From the NCBI GenBank assembly GCA_012845835.1, contig JABAKD010000026.1:3302199-3366198 (forward strand): a DNA stretch of 64,000 bases. Reading direction: 5' to 3'. The notes under the pieces were generated by a model, which did not search any database, was not told the origin of the DNA, and saw nothing but the letters and a program-made list of their open reading frames with translations. How positions within the stretch are numbered: position 1 is the first letter of the stretch; every line of letters starts with the position of its first letter. Both the position numbers and the translations under genes were made by a program. Source of the DNA: Undaria pinnatifida. Lineage: Eukaryota > Sar > Phaeophyceae > Laminariales > Alariaceae. Shown here piece by piece: positions 44,301 through 53,741 of the stretch.

Positions 44301-47300
44301 TTAGTCAGACATGCTTCGGAAATAAAATGTTTCCCGTATGGTGTTAAATGGTATCCCGATGAAAGTAGTTTGTTAGTCTAATAGAGGAGCCGTGTTATCC
44401 AGAAATGCTTAGGCGCGAATTGATTGTTAGCCGTGTCGTGTTAAATTGTGTCCTGCCGATATTGGGCATCATAGATATTTAGTCTCATTGAGCAGCCGCG
44501 TTAGTCAAAAACAGTTTGGCCTAAAGTATTACCCGTGTCACAGCACGCGTCGCTTGCCACAATCGTGCTATACGGGCTGTACAGTACAACACAGTAGGGG
44601 GTTCCCAATAGTACCGGTATGTGCCAGCCCGATATACCCGCACTATTCAGGGCACCGGCACTACGGGAATAGGGCTACTTACTTATACGTAGAGACCTCC
44701 AGCGGTGCCAAGCGAATTCACCTGCACTATAGAGAGCAATGGAACTATTAAACCCGCAGTAGCGGGAGCCCCCCACTGTACCTTCATACCCTCCATCCAC
44801 GTGTCCATGGCCTCGGGCAAGGTAAGAATCCCTTGACCGCACACAAGGAGCAGTGACGCCATCCACCCCGCCGCGCTCGCCCAGATGAGCACCGACACGC
44901 TGTCGCAGTTGCTCAGGATGTTCACCAGCGTCTTGGGCACCTGGAGCGAGCGCAACAATCGTGGAACGAATAGTTACACGTTGCTCATTGCGTGCACGAA
45001 ATAAATGCCTTCGTCAGGGAAACCGAGCGATAAAGGGCTAGGGGGAGCAGCGGTAGAGCCGAACAGCGGCGCACGTTGAACACAAGCATGTCGTCATCGA
45101 TTCATCAGTCGACCGCGGGTGTTGACAACTCGCGATGACATTACGACGGAAACTGAAGGACACGACACCTATCATAGACACCTATCATAGAGCTGGATTG
45201 CGCATACAATTGAGTTAAATTGACACACGACATGCATGAAAATACGTAAAAGCGTGGTGGGCTTCAGCTTTATTTTCCCCATCCGCCGGAGGACGTATAA
45301 AAAAAAATAAAAACAGCCGACAGCCGCAAACGGGTTCCAGTATGGACGTAAACACAGGGATCGTTGGGAGATTATTATGAATACAAAACAGCGTGTACGT
45401 TTCCTCGGGCAGTAACACAACGTCGCTCATTCATCTACCGCCCTCCGGTCGAATGCGGAGGTATGTAGTACTTATCATCTACTCATAATCTCCCACAACT
45501 AAGTTTTACACCTAGTTGTTTGGTTGTTGGTTTGGTTGTTAGTGTTTGTTTGTTGTGTCCCCGAGAGGACCAGCCTCACGAGCCGGTAGTGAAATACCGA
45601 GGAAATCCAGCCAGAACACCGCAAGCAGTGCTAAAAAGGGGAGAACATGACGCTCTGCACCGCTTCCCCAAGCAATCACTTGCCCTGGCCTGAACTTCAT
45701 CAATCACACAATCCGCAAGTGGCGTAGCCTGGGATGTGTTTCAACGAAGCTGCCGATCTCACAGCGCACGTTTCTTTTCATTGTTAATTACTGTAAAAAA
45801 ACTGTCTCCCGTACATACGTAGCACAAAACGCCAACCTCACCTCATTTCCACCAGCTTCGATTTTGGAGATGCCATCCAAGATCATTCCTGCAAACGTCA
45901 CAGCAATGACGGTCGCGAATGGAATGAGCGCATTCCTCGACCTCAAAGGAGTTCCAGCTTTCGGCGTTATTCCTCCTTCTCCTCCGCCCCCTCCCACCTC
46001 CCCTTCAGGCTTCGACTCTGTTGCCGGGGTATTTCCGCCGCAATCCTCCGCGCTTGCCATCGGCCCGAAATCTCGCCCGCTAACCAACACAATCAGTATC
46101 AGGAGGAGGTAGAAGACCGGGAAGAAACGGTAGGGGAGGGACCGAAGGACGACGAGAAAGCCGTCCAGCGGTGGGGAAATCCCGAGCGCATCGAGCACCG
46201 CCTTGGTGTAACCGATCTGAAGTCCAACCCAGGAGGAGATAGGGGAGAGGGAAGCCAGGGCGACGCCGACGCTGTGGACCAGCCATGCAAACTTAGCGGG
46301 GCTTACCTGGAACAGGAGTAGCAAACCAACCGGTCTTTTGTTAGGGCGGAGGGAATAACATGTGACGTAACTATTAGTAGGCTCATATATTATGCTAGCA
46401 CTTACTTGGGCATTACAATTTTGTTGTTTGGGCATAACCGGGCATGGGCAAGGGCATAAACGATTGTAATATAATAACGTGACAAAATTGGGCTTTGCTT
46501 CGAGCACTAGGCTTATACCCATTACGCTAGCAATCACTTTTTCATAATCAGGCATTTATCACGGGCAAGTAAGTACCATGATTGCTTGCTTCTATTTCCA
46601 GCACAACGAGCACAATTGGGGGGGAAATGGCAGCATACTTTGTTAGGCTTCTCATCCAGCAAGAGGCAATACAAGGTACCTGGTATGCATTTAAGGGGAA
46701 GTAGCGGATACGAGCACACCCCACCCCAAACCTCTGAGGACAGCATCTTAAATAATCGACAGCAACTTCTCGTCAACGTGCCCCCCTGCCTGGCAGGTGA
46801 AAACCCGACGTGCTCCCTCTCAGCATTGTGCGGGTGCGAGGGTCATACCACTATGATCTCAACTCTACGGCCGTGCAGGATAACGAGTACCCCGCGCCCC
46901 TGCCCCCGACCCAGGTACATCATTTCAAACAATGGATAGCAAATGGCGGGGAAGCGGCCACGCAACAGACCCCCACCAACGATAACGCGAAATGAAAAGC
47001 AAAGGCATGCTGGATACTACTGTAGTGGTCTCTCTATAATAGAGCCGGTTGGCTGCTACAGTAGTGCCTGTGAAGCCGCATGGCGCAGATGGAGACAACT
47101 ACCACGTACTCAGTATGCGGAGTAGTGCCGGTTGCCGATATAGTGCCGTTATATCCCTCTACAGTGCACATACCGGTGGTACGTATACAGGGCCCTTTCT
47201 TGCAACACGACAACCATGGGTAGACTGATAAAACACAGCAGCTTTGGCGTAGATTTGTTTTTGCATTGAAATAAAACCACCCACAACGTTAGAAGAGCGA

Positions 47301-50300
47301 TTTCATCAACCGCGCATTGATAGGAAGGAGCGTGTCGCAGTACGAGCACCATTGAGCTGCGCTCGTATCGCACATCTCCCTTCACAATACTTTGAACGCA
47401 CCCCCTATCCCAGCAGCCCGCGGTAGTTGCGGTGGGTCGGTGCTGTAGCCATTATTTCTATTAAACAGGTTTTCCACCTTCGGTCTTGACCCCTTTAGAG
47501 CCCCAAAAATTCTCCTTATTATAATTCCAAGTAATTAGTCCCAAAAAAGAGTTTCCAGTTGCTAAGGCTTTAACCACCAAAATGGTTTCACGAATCACGC
47601 ATCAATAGCTCGCTCGTTGTATCTTGACAAGGACATATTCGATCGCCAGCCAAACTTCGCACGTGTGGACAACTGTTCGGGCGGAAGGCGGAAAGCGGCT
47701 ATTATAGCCTGCGCCCCCACCCCCCCCCTCACAAGCGGTTCTTATTAGACTAACACGCAGCTCACCCTTCATACGACCCGCCAAACACCTCACGACGCTT
47801 CTCGCTTGGTGCAAGCAATGTCTACCTGGTCCGTGACAAGCCACATACTCCGTCTCGGCATTGCAGCGATGCAAGGGTCTACGGTCTGACAGACTACGGT
47901 AACGCATGTCAGATAATACACTCCCCCGCCCCTACCTTCCCAAGCCTCAAGGGGGTGAACCAAAACCGGCGGAAAACTAAAGTGCGTCTTACCCCGACAG
48001 CCTTGACAACATCCCGAAGGCTGTTTCCGACGATGAGAATGCTAGAGTAGTCGTCGAAAAAAATTAGCCCGCCCAACGCCACCGTGCAAGCTTGCCCCCG
48101 AGTCCTCGTGCCTGCGAGCAGTTGACCATTTCAAAGGAACACAACTAGGGCTGTAAGCTGGCTTGACATAATTAACACAAAAACACATTGAACAGTCACG
48201 TTCACTTTCTTCCAGCTCAACTCGCAGGAGATGTTACCCCCAGTGACTTTCTGGACAAGCCGAGGCCACAGGTGTCACCCCTTCCCCCCCGGTACATGCC
48301 TTCTCTATTTTCGCGCGGCGGGTTCAGCATTCCCACTGCTCGTCGATTTGCATCGAAACTTAAGTCGCCGGCTAGATGTTAGTTGGTCGCCGACTATATA
48401 TTAGTTGGCTGGGCATCACAGTTAGTTGTGTAAGGTAATTTGCGGAGTTGAGCGCTTTCGTATCCGACTGGGTGCGTTCAAGGCTCGCAATGTGTACTGT
48501 ATTTTTATCGAGAAATACTGAAGTCGGTTGGTTCATGTACTTCGCCAGCCAAAGAATAACTGCCCTGGTACCTTTGTAGAGCCGTCCAGCCCGGGCAGGT
48601 CACAGCCCTAAACACGAGAGAGCACCTGGGGACTATGCTATGCTATGCTATGCTATGCTACACGGTAGCGGGTGCGCTGATTGTTTTCAAATTCTAGCCC
48701 TCACTTGAGGGGGCTATGAAAACAGACACAACAGACACATGCCTCGTACGGTGTTATGGAGGTGACATCACCCTCTTCCTTTCTTCCTTCTGAGGGTGGT
48801 GGCTTGAGGAGCTCTATACCCCACTCTATACTCTACATAATTTTGAGAACGATGAAAGTGCAACCCGACGAACCATGCCAAGGCCTATTATGTTAGGTAT
48901 AAGAAAAAAAATCATATTGCGAAACCACAATGACGGTAATTCCGACCATTTTGGGCAAAGAAGCCACGTCATTCAGGAATTGAAAAAAATGGCAAAAAAA
49001 ATGCCACCCGTGTCGTAGCAAGCGTGAAGATACTCTTACAGAAGAGTACCACTTCAACGGAATTATTGGCATTCTGCATCGAGCGACATACAGCAGCGGC
49101 ATCACACCTCCCTGCCCGCGGACATGGTGTCAGGGTATTTGCAGCGGAAGAACAACTAACTCAATATGATGTTTGGAATTGGTACCGTATTGTCAGGCGG
49201 TTCACTTGGATATGAAACCGCTGGTGAAGGCAGCGTGGACATCTGTGCTGTGAGCCATTCACGCTGTTTTTACTCTATCCGAACCTCTACTCATCGTCAG
49301 CTACGGCATGCTCTACTACTGCAGCGCCGTCACATGGTACCAAGCAGCAAAAGCATAATATGGCAATGCCGGGTACTCGCCCTTTGACATATTTCCTACA
49401 TGTGTTGAATCTCATTGGTCTAGGTTTCGCCGCATTTAGCTCTGGTTGCATTGCATTTCTTTGCATAATGTATCACGTCTATCAGATAACCGCGAGTACA
49501 GTTCTTGGTTGGACATATACAGCTGAAGCTCAGTTGTTCGTTGGTTGGACATATACAGCTGAAGCTCAGTTGTTCGTCAGCCTTTTCTGGGATTGCGACA
49601 ACAAGCGTATCACCACAAGCGTATCACCGACGACCCCGTACGATATTCCACAGCGGGCAGACATTGTTTCCCTAAAAGCGGGATGTATTCATTTTTTTTT
49701 TGTGAGTAAAATCATTAAGAATCGCCCTCTGACCCTGGTGCTAGCTAGCACTAAGGGGAGTCACCGACCTATATCCTCCATGAGGACATACACACCCCGT
49801 AGCACTCTCAATCGCAGTATCACACACAGCTTGCAAAGATGGGTTCCGACAAAATCCGCGATATCACGGCTGAAGTGTATTTTTTATTTTAATTAAAACA
49901 AAACACCGTCCTCACCCATAAACCTCTTGAGCGCGTTCGCGAGGCCCAACGCCCCTCCGCTCCTCTGGACCAACCCTATCGTGCCGCCAAGCAGGAAGGT
50001 GAAGAGCAGCACATGAGCGTTTCCCTCGCCGACAAATGCTCCCACCACGTACGTGTCGAATGTCCTGAGGAAGGCGCTAAGGGGGTCGAAGCCGGAGACG
50101 AGCAGGGCTCCGGCCCAAATTCCCACAAGCAGTGCGACTATCACCTATCGGTTGGGTGGGGTACAAAAATAGTACAGGACATTTACATCTATAAGCGAAA
50201 AAACAAGGGAGTTGGCCTGGGCTATGTTTTCTACTTGGGAAAGAGTGCGCTCTACACTAACTGCAGTGCGCCGTTAAACGCAGAGGGAAATATCAAACCT

Positions 50301-53300
50301 TGACGGACAGAGAGAGTTATTCGAGTACGACTGCACAAACAGTAGGTGTGTATATATAGGCGTATGCGTGATGGGTGATGGGGTGGGTCACGTGTCGACC
50401 GACCTGAACGTACCGACCTGAACACGCCTTCAGGTGCCGCAAGTGTCAAACTACGTTCGATCATGCTGTATTTAGCCCTTTTGAGGTCCAGGCAAGCTAT
50501 AAACTCGTCTGGGCTGGTCGGTGTTACTTGTCGGCTTACTTGCCATGTCGGCCGGGTGGGCATTGCTATTAATGGGTTCCAACGGTCTCCCCCGCCCCTT
50601 TTCTAGTTGCGACATCCCTGGGATCTCAAGCTATTATAACAATCATAACACCCCGAAGGGGAAGCTTGTATAAGGGCCGTTTTTAACGCCATTTATTTGG
50701 CAAGTTTCATGCCAATTTTTGCCTATTTGGCAAGTTTATGGAGATTTGGACTTGCCACAATAGCAGAAAACTTGCCGAACTCTTCTTTGGATATTTCCGT
50801 TCTGCTTCGTTGGCAAGTGTATGGAAAGCGATACAAGCATTTGCTTTTTTTTCGCCATTTTAACTCAATAACGCCAACGCAAGGCTGTACAAACCAGACC
50901 ACCCCACGCTAGACTCGCTCCAACTTGTGCAATAAAGGGAGACACACATGGTGGAATTGACAGCAGCGATTATATGGTCTGCGACACTGCCGTTGGGCCC
51001 GTGTGGATGCGGCATGGGTGTCGTTTTGAGCTGGTGCTAAAAACAACCACCGACAGCAGCCGCCCGAGTTTCCCAGGGCATTTTGGCCGGGCTGGAAGGA
51101 TGGCCGACCTCTGAGGTACACGGGCTGTGCCGGGAGTCTTTTCTTCGCCGGTATTTAATCCATAGAGAGCGTTGGCGCGCCGTCGGCTACCTGCTGCTGG
51201 TGCTGTACGGGGTTTGAATAAAATCTGGGGGTGTGACGATGCGAAAAATCGCCAAATATGCAACGTTTGTCGAAAGAAGGGTTTTGGCAATATTATGGAA
51301 CTTTTGACTTGCCAAAAAAGGATTTTATTGTTTTTTCTCTTTCATTCGTTCGTTGAAAACGGCCCTTAAGCGATAAAATACACGAGAAGCAAGTGCGATC
51401 TTGAGCGTGCGGCACACGGCAGTTCATGCTACCCTTGTGTCTTGTGGCGTATACAACTCCTTGCATCGGAGCCCGACGTAGAAAACATCTTCCCCCAAAC
51501 CATCCTGGGACCGGTCGCCCCGGTGGCGTACCAGGTTATCCTCGAACCTGGTATAGGTCAGTTTCGTGAGTTCGAGCCCCGCCGAGTGCATACTCGTATA
51601 CATTCGTTGGGACTTTTTCTTATGCACAAATTGACTTGCGGAAACGCGAGAGCGTGAGTTAGCAAGCACTCGATGAAAAATCGACGAGCAGTGGGATTGC
51701 TGAACCCTATGCGCGATAAAAATGGAAGGCAAGAACCGGGGGGGCGAAGGGACGACACCTGTGACCACGGCTTGTCCAGAAGCTGGAAAGTAGAAGTGTG
51801 AGAAAAAAACAAACTAGTAATGGTAGTACTAGTCCTCGTAGAGGTGCACCATAAGTATGTGTTCTGAGGCTCTTAACATCATGAGGAGCTCTACACGCAA
51901 CCCAACCACTTATTTCTTATTTCGAGAAAACTGAAAGTGCATCCCGATGAACAACCTCATGCCCTACTACTGTAGGTACGGTATAAACTGAAAAAAAAGC
52001 CTCTTCTTTGGGGGAAATTCAAGCGATACATATCGGGGTTAAGGAGTTCCGAGATTCATACCGTAATTATTTCCGCCAAAACGTGCTACGGGCGATGCCT
52101 CTATCGTGGCAGGCGTGTTGCTTCGTGTTGCTTCGTGTGGCCGATGCTGTCAAAATCGTCATTTGTTTTGTGCGACATTCGTCATGCTTTCCGGTTTCCC
52201 TCCCAAGTCCCGAAAGGCAGGCTTTCCAGCAAAATGAGAGATTCGGCAACAATACTGAAATCGTACATACCTGTTGGTACATGATGGAGATGGCCAGAGT
52301 TGCCAGCGGGGGCAACAGTGTCACCCATCCGGGAACGCACGTTACCGGGATGTCGTGCGTTTCGCCGGCCACCCGAAGTCGGATGGTGCTTGTGCCGATC
52401 GAGCTGTTATCCGGCAAATAGCAAATACCAGAAGCAAATATCCAGCGGAGAGAAATGAAGGTACTGAACGTGCGGTTGTCCGCGAACAGCAGAACAAGAG
52501 ACGCAGCAGTGTTATCCACCGTATACATATAATACGAAAGTTCATGTGTTCGCCACTATGGGCGTTTTGTTGAATCATAACAACAGCAGCAGCAAGCAGA
52601 AGATATGTATGCACTGCTGCTGCTACTACTGCTGCTGCTATTAGGGTGCGACTACTGACTACCTGGTACATAAACTTTGCTGCTCGGCAATCTGGGTCCT
52701 CGTCCCTCGTCCGCTACGAGCATAATAGTAGTACTGCTGTTGTTCATGTTGAGTTGTGGAGTTTCATCTCCGGTTATCATTATATGTTGAAGTCATGGGC
52801 TCACATTTCAAACACGACCGACCGATCAAGCGCAAGATGTACTCGTACCAGGTACCGCCTCATCATTTCGGCCGTATCATATCTTACGCACGAGACACAA
52901 ACAAGGATGATATGCTGCAGACCAAAAGATATCCCTGCCGACTTTCGACAGCAGCTCTCGACGGACAGGGCAGGGCAACAATAGCACCAGCCGCACGTAT
53001 ACTACGAGCCAGTCCAAGCGCTTCGGCTTTGCTGATCAAGCTGATGTACCAGACACCACCAATATGCACCAGGCGCGCTGGTTCCGGAAACATTCGCTCA
53101 TGAGCAAATAAATGATCAAATAAGGACCGTATCATACAGACAGAGCAGGGTGTGCTTTCAAAAATCCTACCCGTAACCTACTCGTACCGGTATGCACTAC
53201 GCACCCGATCAGCAAACCCTCCAGCTCGTGCTCCAGAAGCACTTCTCCACGAGCGGAGACCACGAATTTCTTCGTTGCCAATGGGATCTCCTCTCGCTGC

Positions 53301-53512
53301 CCATCCAAGACAGAAGCCGCGACTTCCACGCCTGCTTTTGCGACCTTGGGAGGCAACGTCGCTGGGAGCCGCACCAGGGCAGAGAACGGAGCGCTTTGAT
53401 GCACAACTGGGGATATTTCAACAACGACCGTTGATCCCGTGGACTGCGCACAGGTCAGCGCCACCCACGACAGTAACAGAGCGCATGCCCTAGCGATGGC
53501 CACCATCGCCAT
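38310..53512 (-). CDS. NhaC-family Na+/H+ antiporter with N-terminal ectodomain, 9 exons, complete
   Basis: A secondary transporter that exchanges Na+ for H+ across a membrane. Exons in order: 53512-53205, 52403-52271, 50144-49916, 48111-47993, 46306-45842, 44940-44782, 40757-40620, 40330-40120, 38512-38310. All borders are GT/AG; the sum is 1965 nt, giving 654 aa and TAG at 38312-38310. Seen: signal peptide (RACALLLSWVALTCAQS), a ~100-residue Val-rich ectodomain, then family motifs VPGWVTLLPPLATL, GIWAGALL, LLGGTIGLVQRSGGALG, GLIFFDDYSSILIVGNSLR, ISSWVGLQIGY, LAWALGSVVKD, YACGSTFGTMGIVFPL, FGNVCSPISDTTILTSLATG and HVRTTSPY, ending in a TM and a charged tail. A Gly/Glu-rich hydrophilic loop (about GEVGGGGGEGG) lies in exon 5. 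Which membrane it serves cannot be told. Confidence 0.93.
38513..38925. repeat. Degenerate tandem repeat (CACTAGCGAGATACGATACA / GGCGGGGG)
   Basis: Three units combine TGCTCTCACTA-CGAGATACGAT-type text with G-rich GGCGGGCGGGGGGG stretches, near 38520, 38590-38680 and 38800-38920. Confidence 0.7.
39980..40078. repeat. (ACT)n microsatellite
   Basis: Mostly TAC/ACT triplets with ACA and GCT interruptions, in antiporter intron 8. Confidence 0.9.
41345..41645. repeat. AGGGTATTAT minisatellite around a perfect 40-bp inverted repeat
   Basis: Decamer-like GGGTATTATA units run on both sides of a hairpin whose arms are 41431-41470 and 41507-41546. The arms pair without mismatch over 40 bp around a 36-nt loop. 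Part of the loop and arm (41456-41516) is also the inverted partner of 41281-41330. Confidence 0.92.
42700..42890 (-). pseudogene. WD40-repeat-like exon fragment, frameshifted
   Basis: On the minus strand FFVAISSGAWSPTYVPPEGS reads in one frame, and CADLVGTCASDGKVEVYDML in another a few bases on. Together they look like the end of one WD repeat and a full D-to-YD strand set (GTCASDGKVEVYD). GC-rich composition and absence of stops contrast with the surrounding intron. It is probably a captured piece of a WD-repeat gene; the parent cannot be named. Confidence 0.4.
43055..43345 (+). repeat. tRNA-like (SINE head) units, 2-3 degenerate copies
   Basis: CTAGCTCAGTGGTGACGGTG (43101-43120) and CAGCTCAGTGGTCATGGTGC (about 43280) match a pol III A box (TRGCTCAGTGG). 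TTGGGTTGGAATC (43143-43155) and GAGGTTTGAAATCCC (43321-43335) resemble a B box at the correct distance. The stems do not close, so these are not functional tRNA genes. Confidence 0.55.
43480..43645 (+). repeat. Dispersed repeat R5, representative copy
   Basis: About 165 bp: GCTGAAAGTGCA, GATGAACTAACCATCCCATGGCCTA, an A-rich run, TTCCGACGATTTTTG, CCCGTCATTCAGAAAACGG. Other copies are 31220-31430 (inverted, inside the NADAR region), 41170-41345 (inverted), 48838-49005 and 51895-52000. Confidence 0.75.
45165..45310 (+). repeat. Dispersed repeat R9, copy 2
   Basis: Partner of 7325-7470. Shared blocks include GTTAAATTGACAC and GAAAATACGT, then AAGCGTGGTG. It lies in antiporter intron 5. Confidence 0.75.
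46307..47992 (-). other. Antiporter intron 4
   Basis: No exon is seen. It contains R6 copies (46785-46905 and 47760-47890), R7 (47481-47575), one TACCTGGTA (46677) and unassigned sequence. Confidence 0.6.
48190..48375 (-). repeat. R3 body, inverted copy
   Basis: The reverse complement shares the CGACGAGCAGTGGGA-type block and CTTGTCCAGAAAGT with the R3 body. It lies in antiporter intron 3. Confidence 0.75.
48632..48660. repeat. (CTATG)n microsatellite
   Basis: Five consecutive CTATG units. Confidence 0.9.
49503..49577 (+). repeat. Exact 37-bp tandem duplication
   Basis: Two adjacent copies of a unit containing TTGGTTGGACATATACAGCT and GAAGCTCAGTTGTTCG, with no difference apart from the first bases. 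This indicates a very recent event. Confidence 0.9.
50145..52270 (-). other. Antiporter intron 2
   Basis: No exon is seen. It includes the R3/SINE-like element at 51480-51805, R5 (51895-52000) and a stretch around 50670-51360 in which TTGGCAAGTTT / AAACTTGCC words recur in both orientations. Confidence 0.6.
51480..51805 (+). repeat. SINE-like element: tRNA-like head plus R3 body
   Basis: GGTGGCGTACCAGGTTATCC and GAGTTCGAGCCCCGCC (B-box-like) sit about 50 bp apart, followed by the R3 body (GCGAGAGCGTGAGTTAGCAA, GCGCGATAAAAATG, GGCTTGTCCAGAAG). The body recurs at 55165-55345 (plus) and 48190-48375 (minus), where the heads are lost or diverged. Confidence 0.65.
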
Positions 53513-53741
53513 GGCTGTGTCCGCCCGTAGTAATGCGCGAGAGTCCCAGTGGAAGGGTGGCGGAAAACAAACTTTGCAAACTGTGCTGAGCTTACCTGCG
53601 AAGAGCTCCCTACCTTATACCGCCTCCGAATATCTCATGAACAATTGCAGATTTCGATTGTTCCGCCTACGAGCGCTCACGAGTGTACTCGGCAACACAA
53701 GGCAAAAGTCACCATAGGACTACAGCAAGCAGAGCAGCACC
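53513..53741. promoter_or_regulatory. 229-bp divergent promoter region (antiporter / USO1)
   Basis: The two start codons face away from each other across only 229 bp, so both promoters and both 5' UTRs must fit here or in unseen upstream non-coding exons. No convincing TATA box is visible. USO1 begins AGCAGCACCATGGAG, a good start context. Confidence 0.75.

Larger units (their letters stand above)
40758..44781 (-). other. Antiporter intron 6 (4.0 kb), repeat-filled
   Basis: Contains R5 copies (41170-41345, 43480-43645), the 40-bp inverted repeat with the AGGGTATTAT array, an R2 copy, a WD40-like exon fragment, tRNA-like SINE units and a loose ~100-bp repeat around 44210-44560. No antiporter exon is missing between exons 6 and 7, which join in frame. 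Confidence 0.7.
48112..49915 (-). other. Antiporter intron 3
   Basis: Contains R3 (48190-48375, inverted), R4 (48350-48500), a TATGC array (48632-48660), R5 (48838-49005), an exact 37-bp tandem duplication (49503-49577) and an inverted R2 copy next to exon 3. Nothing coding. Confidence 0.65.
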
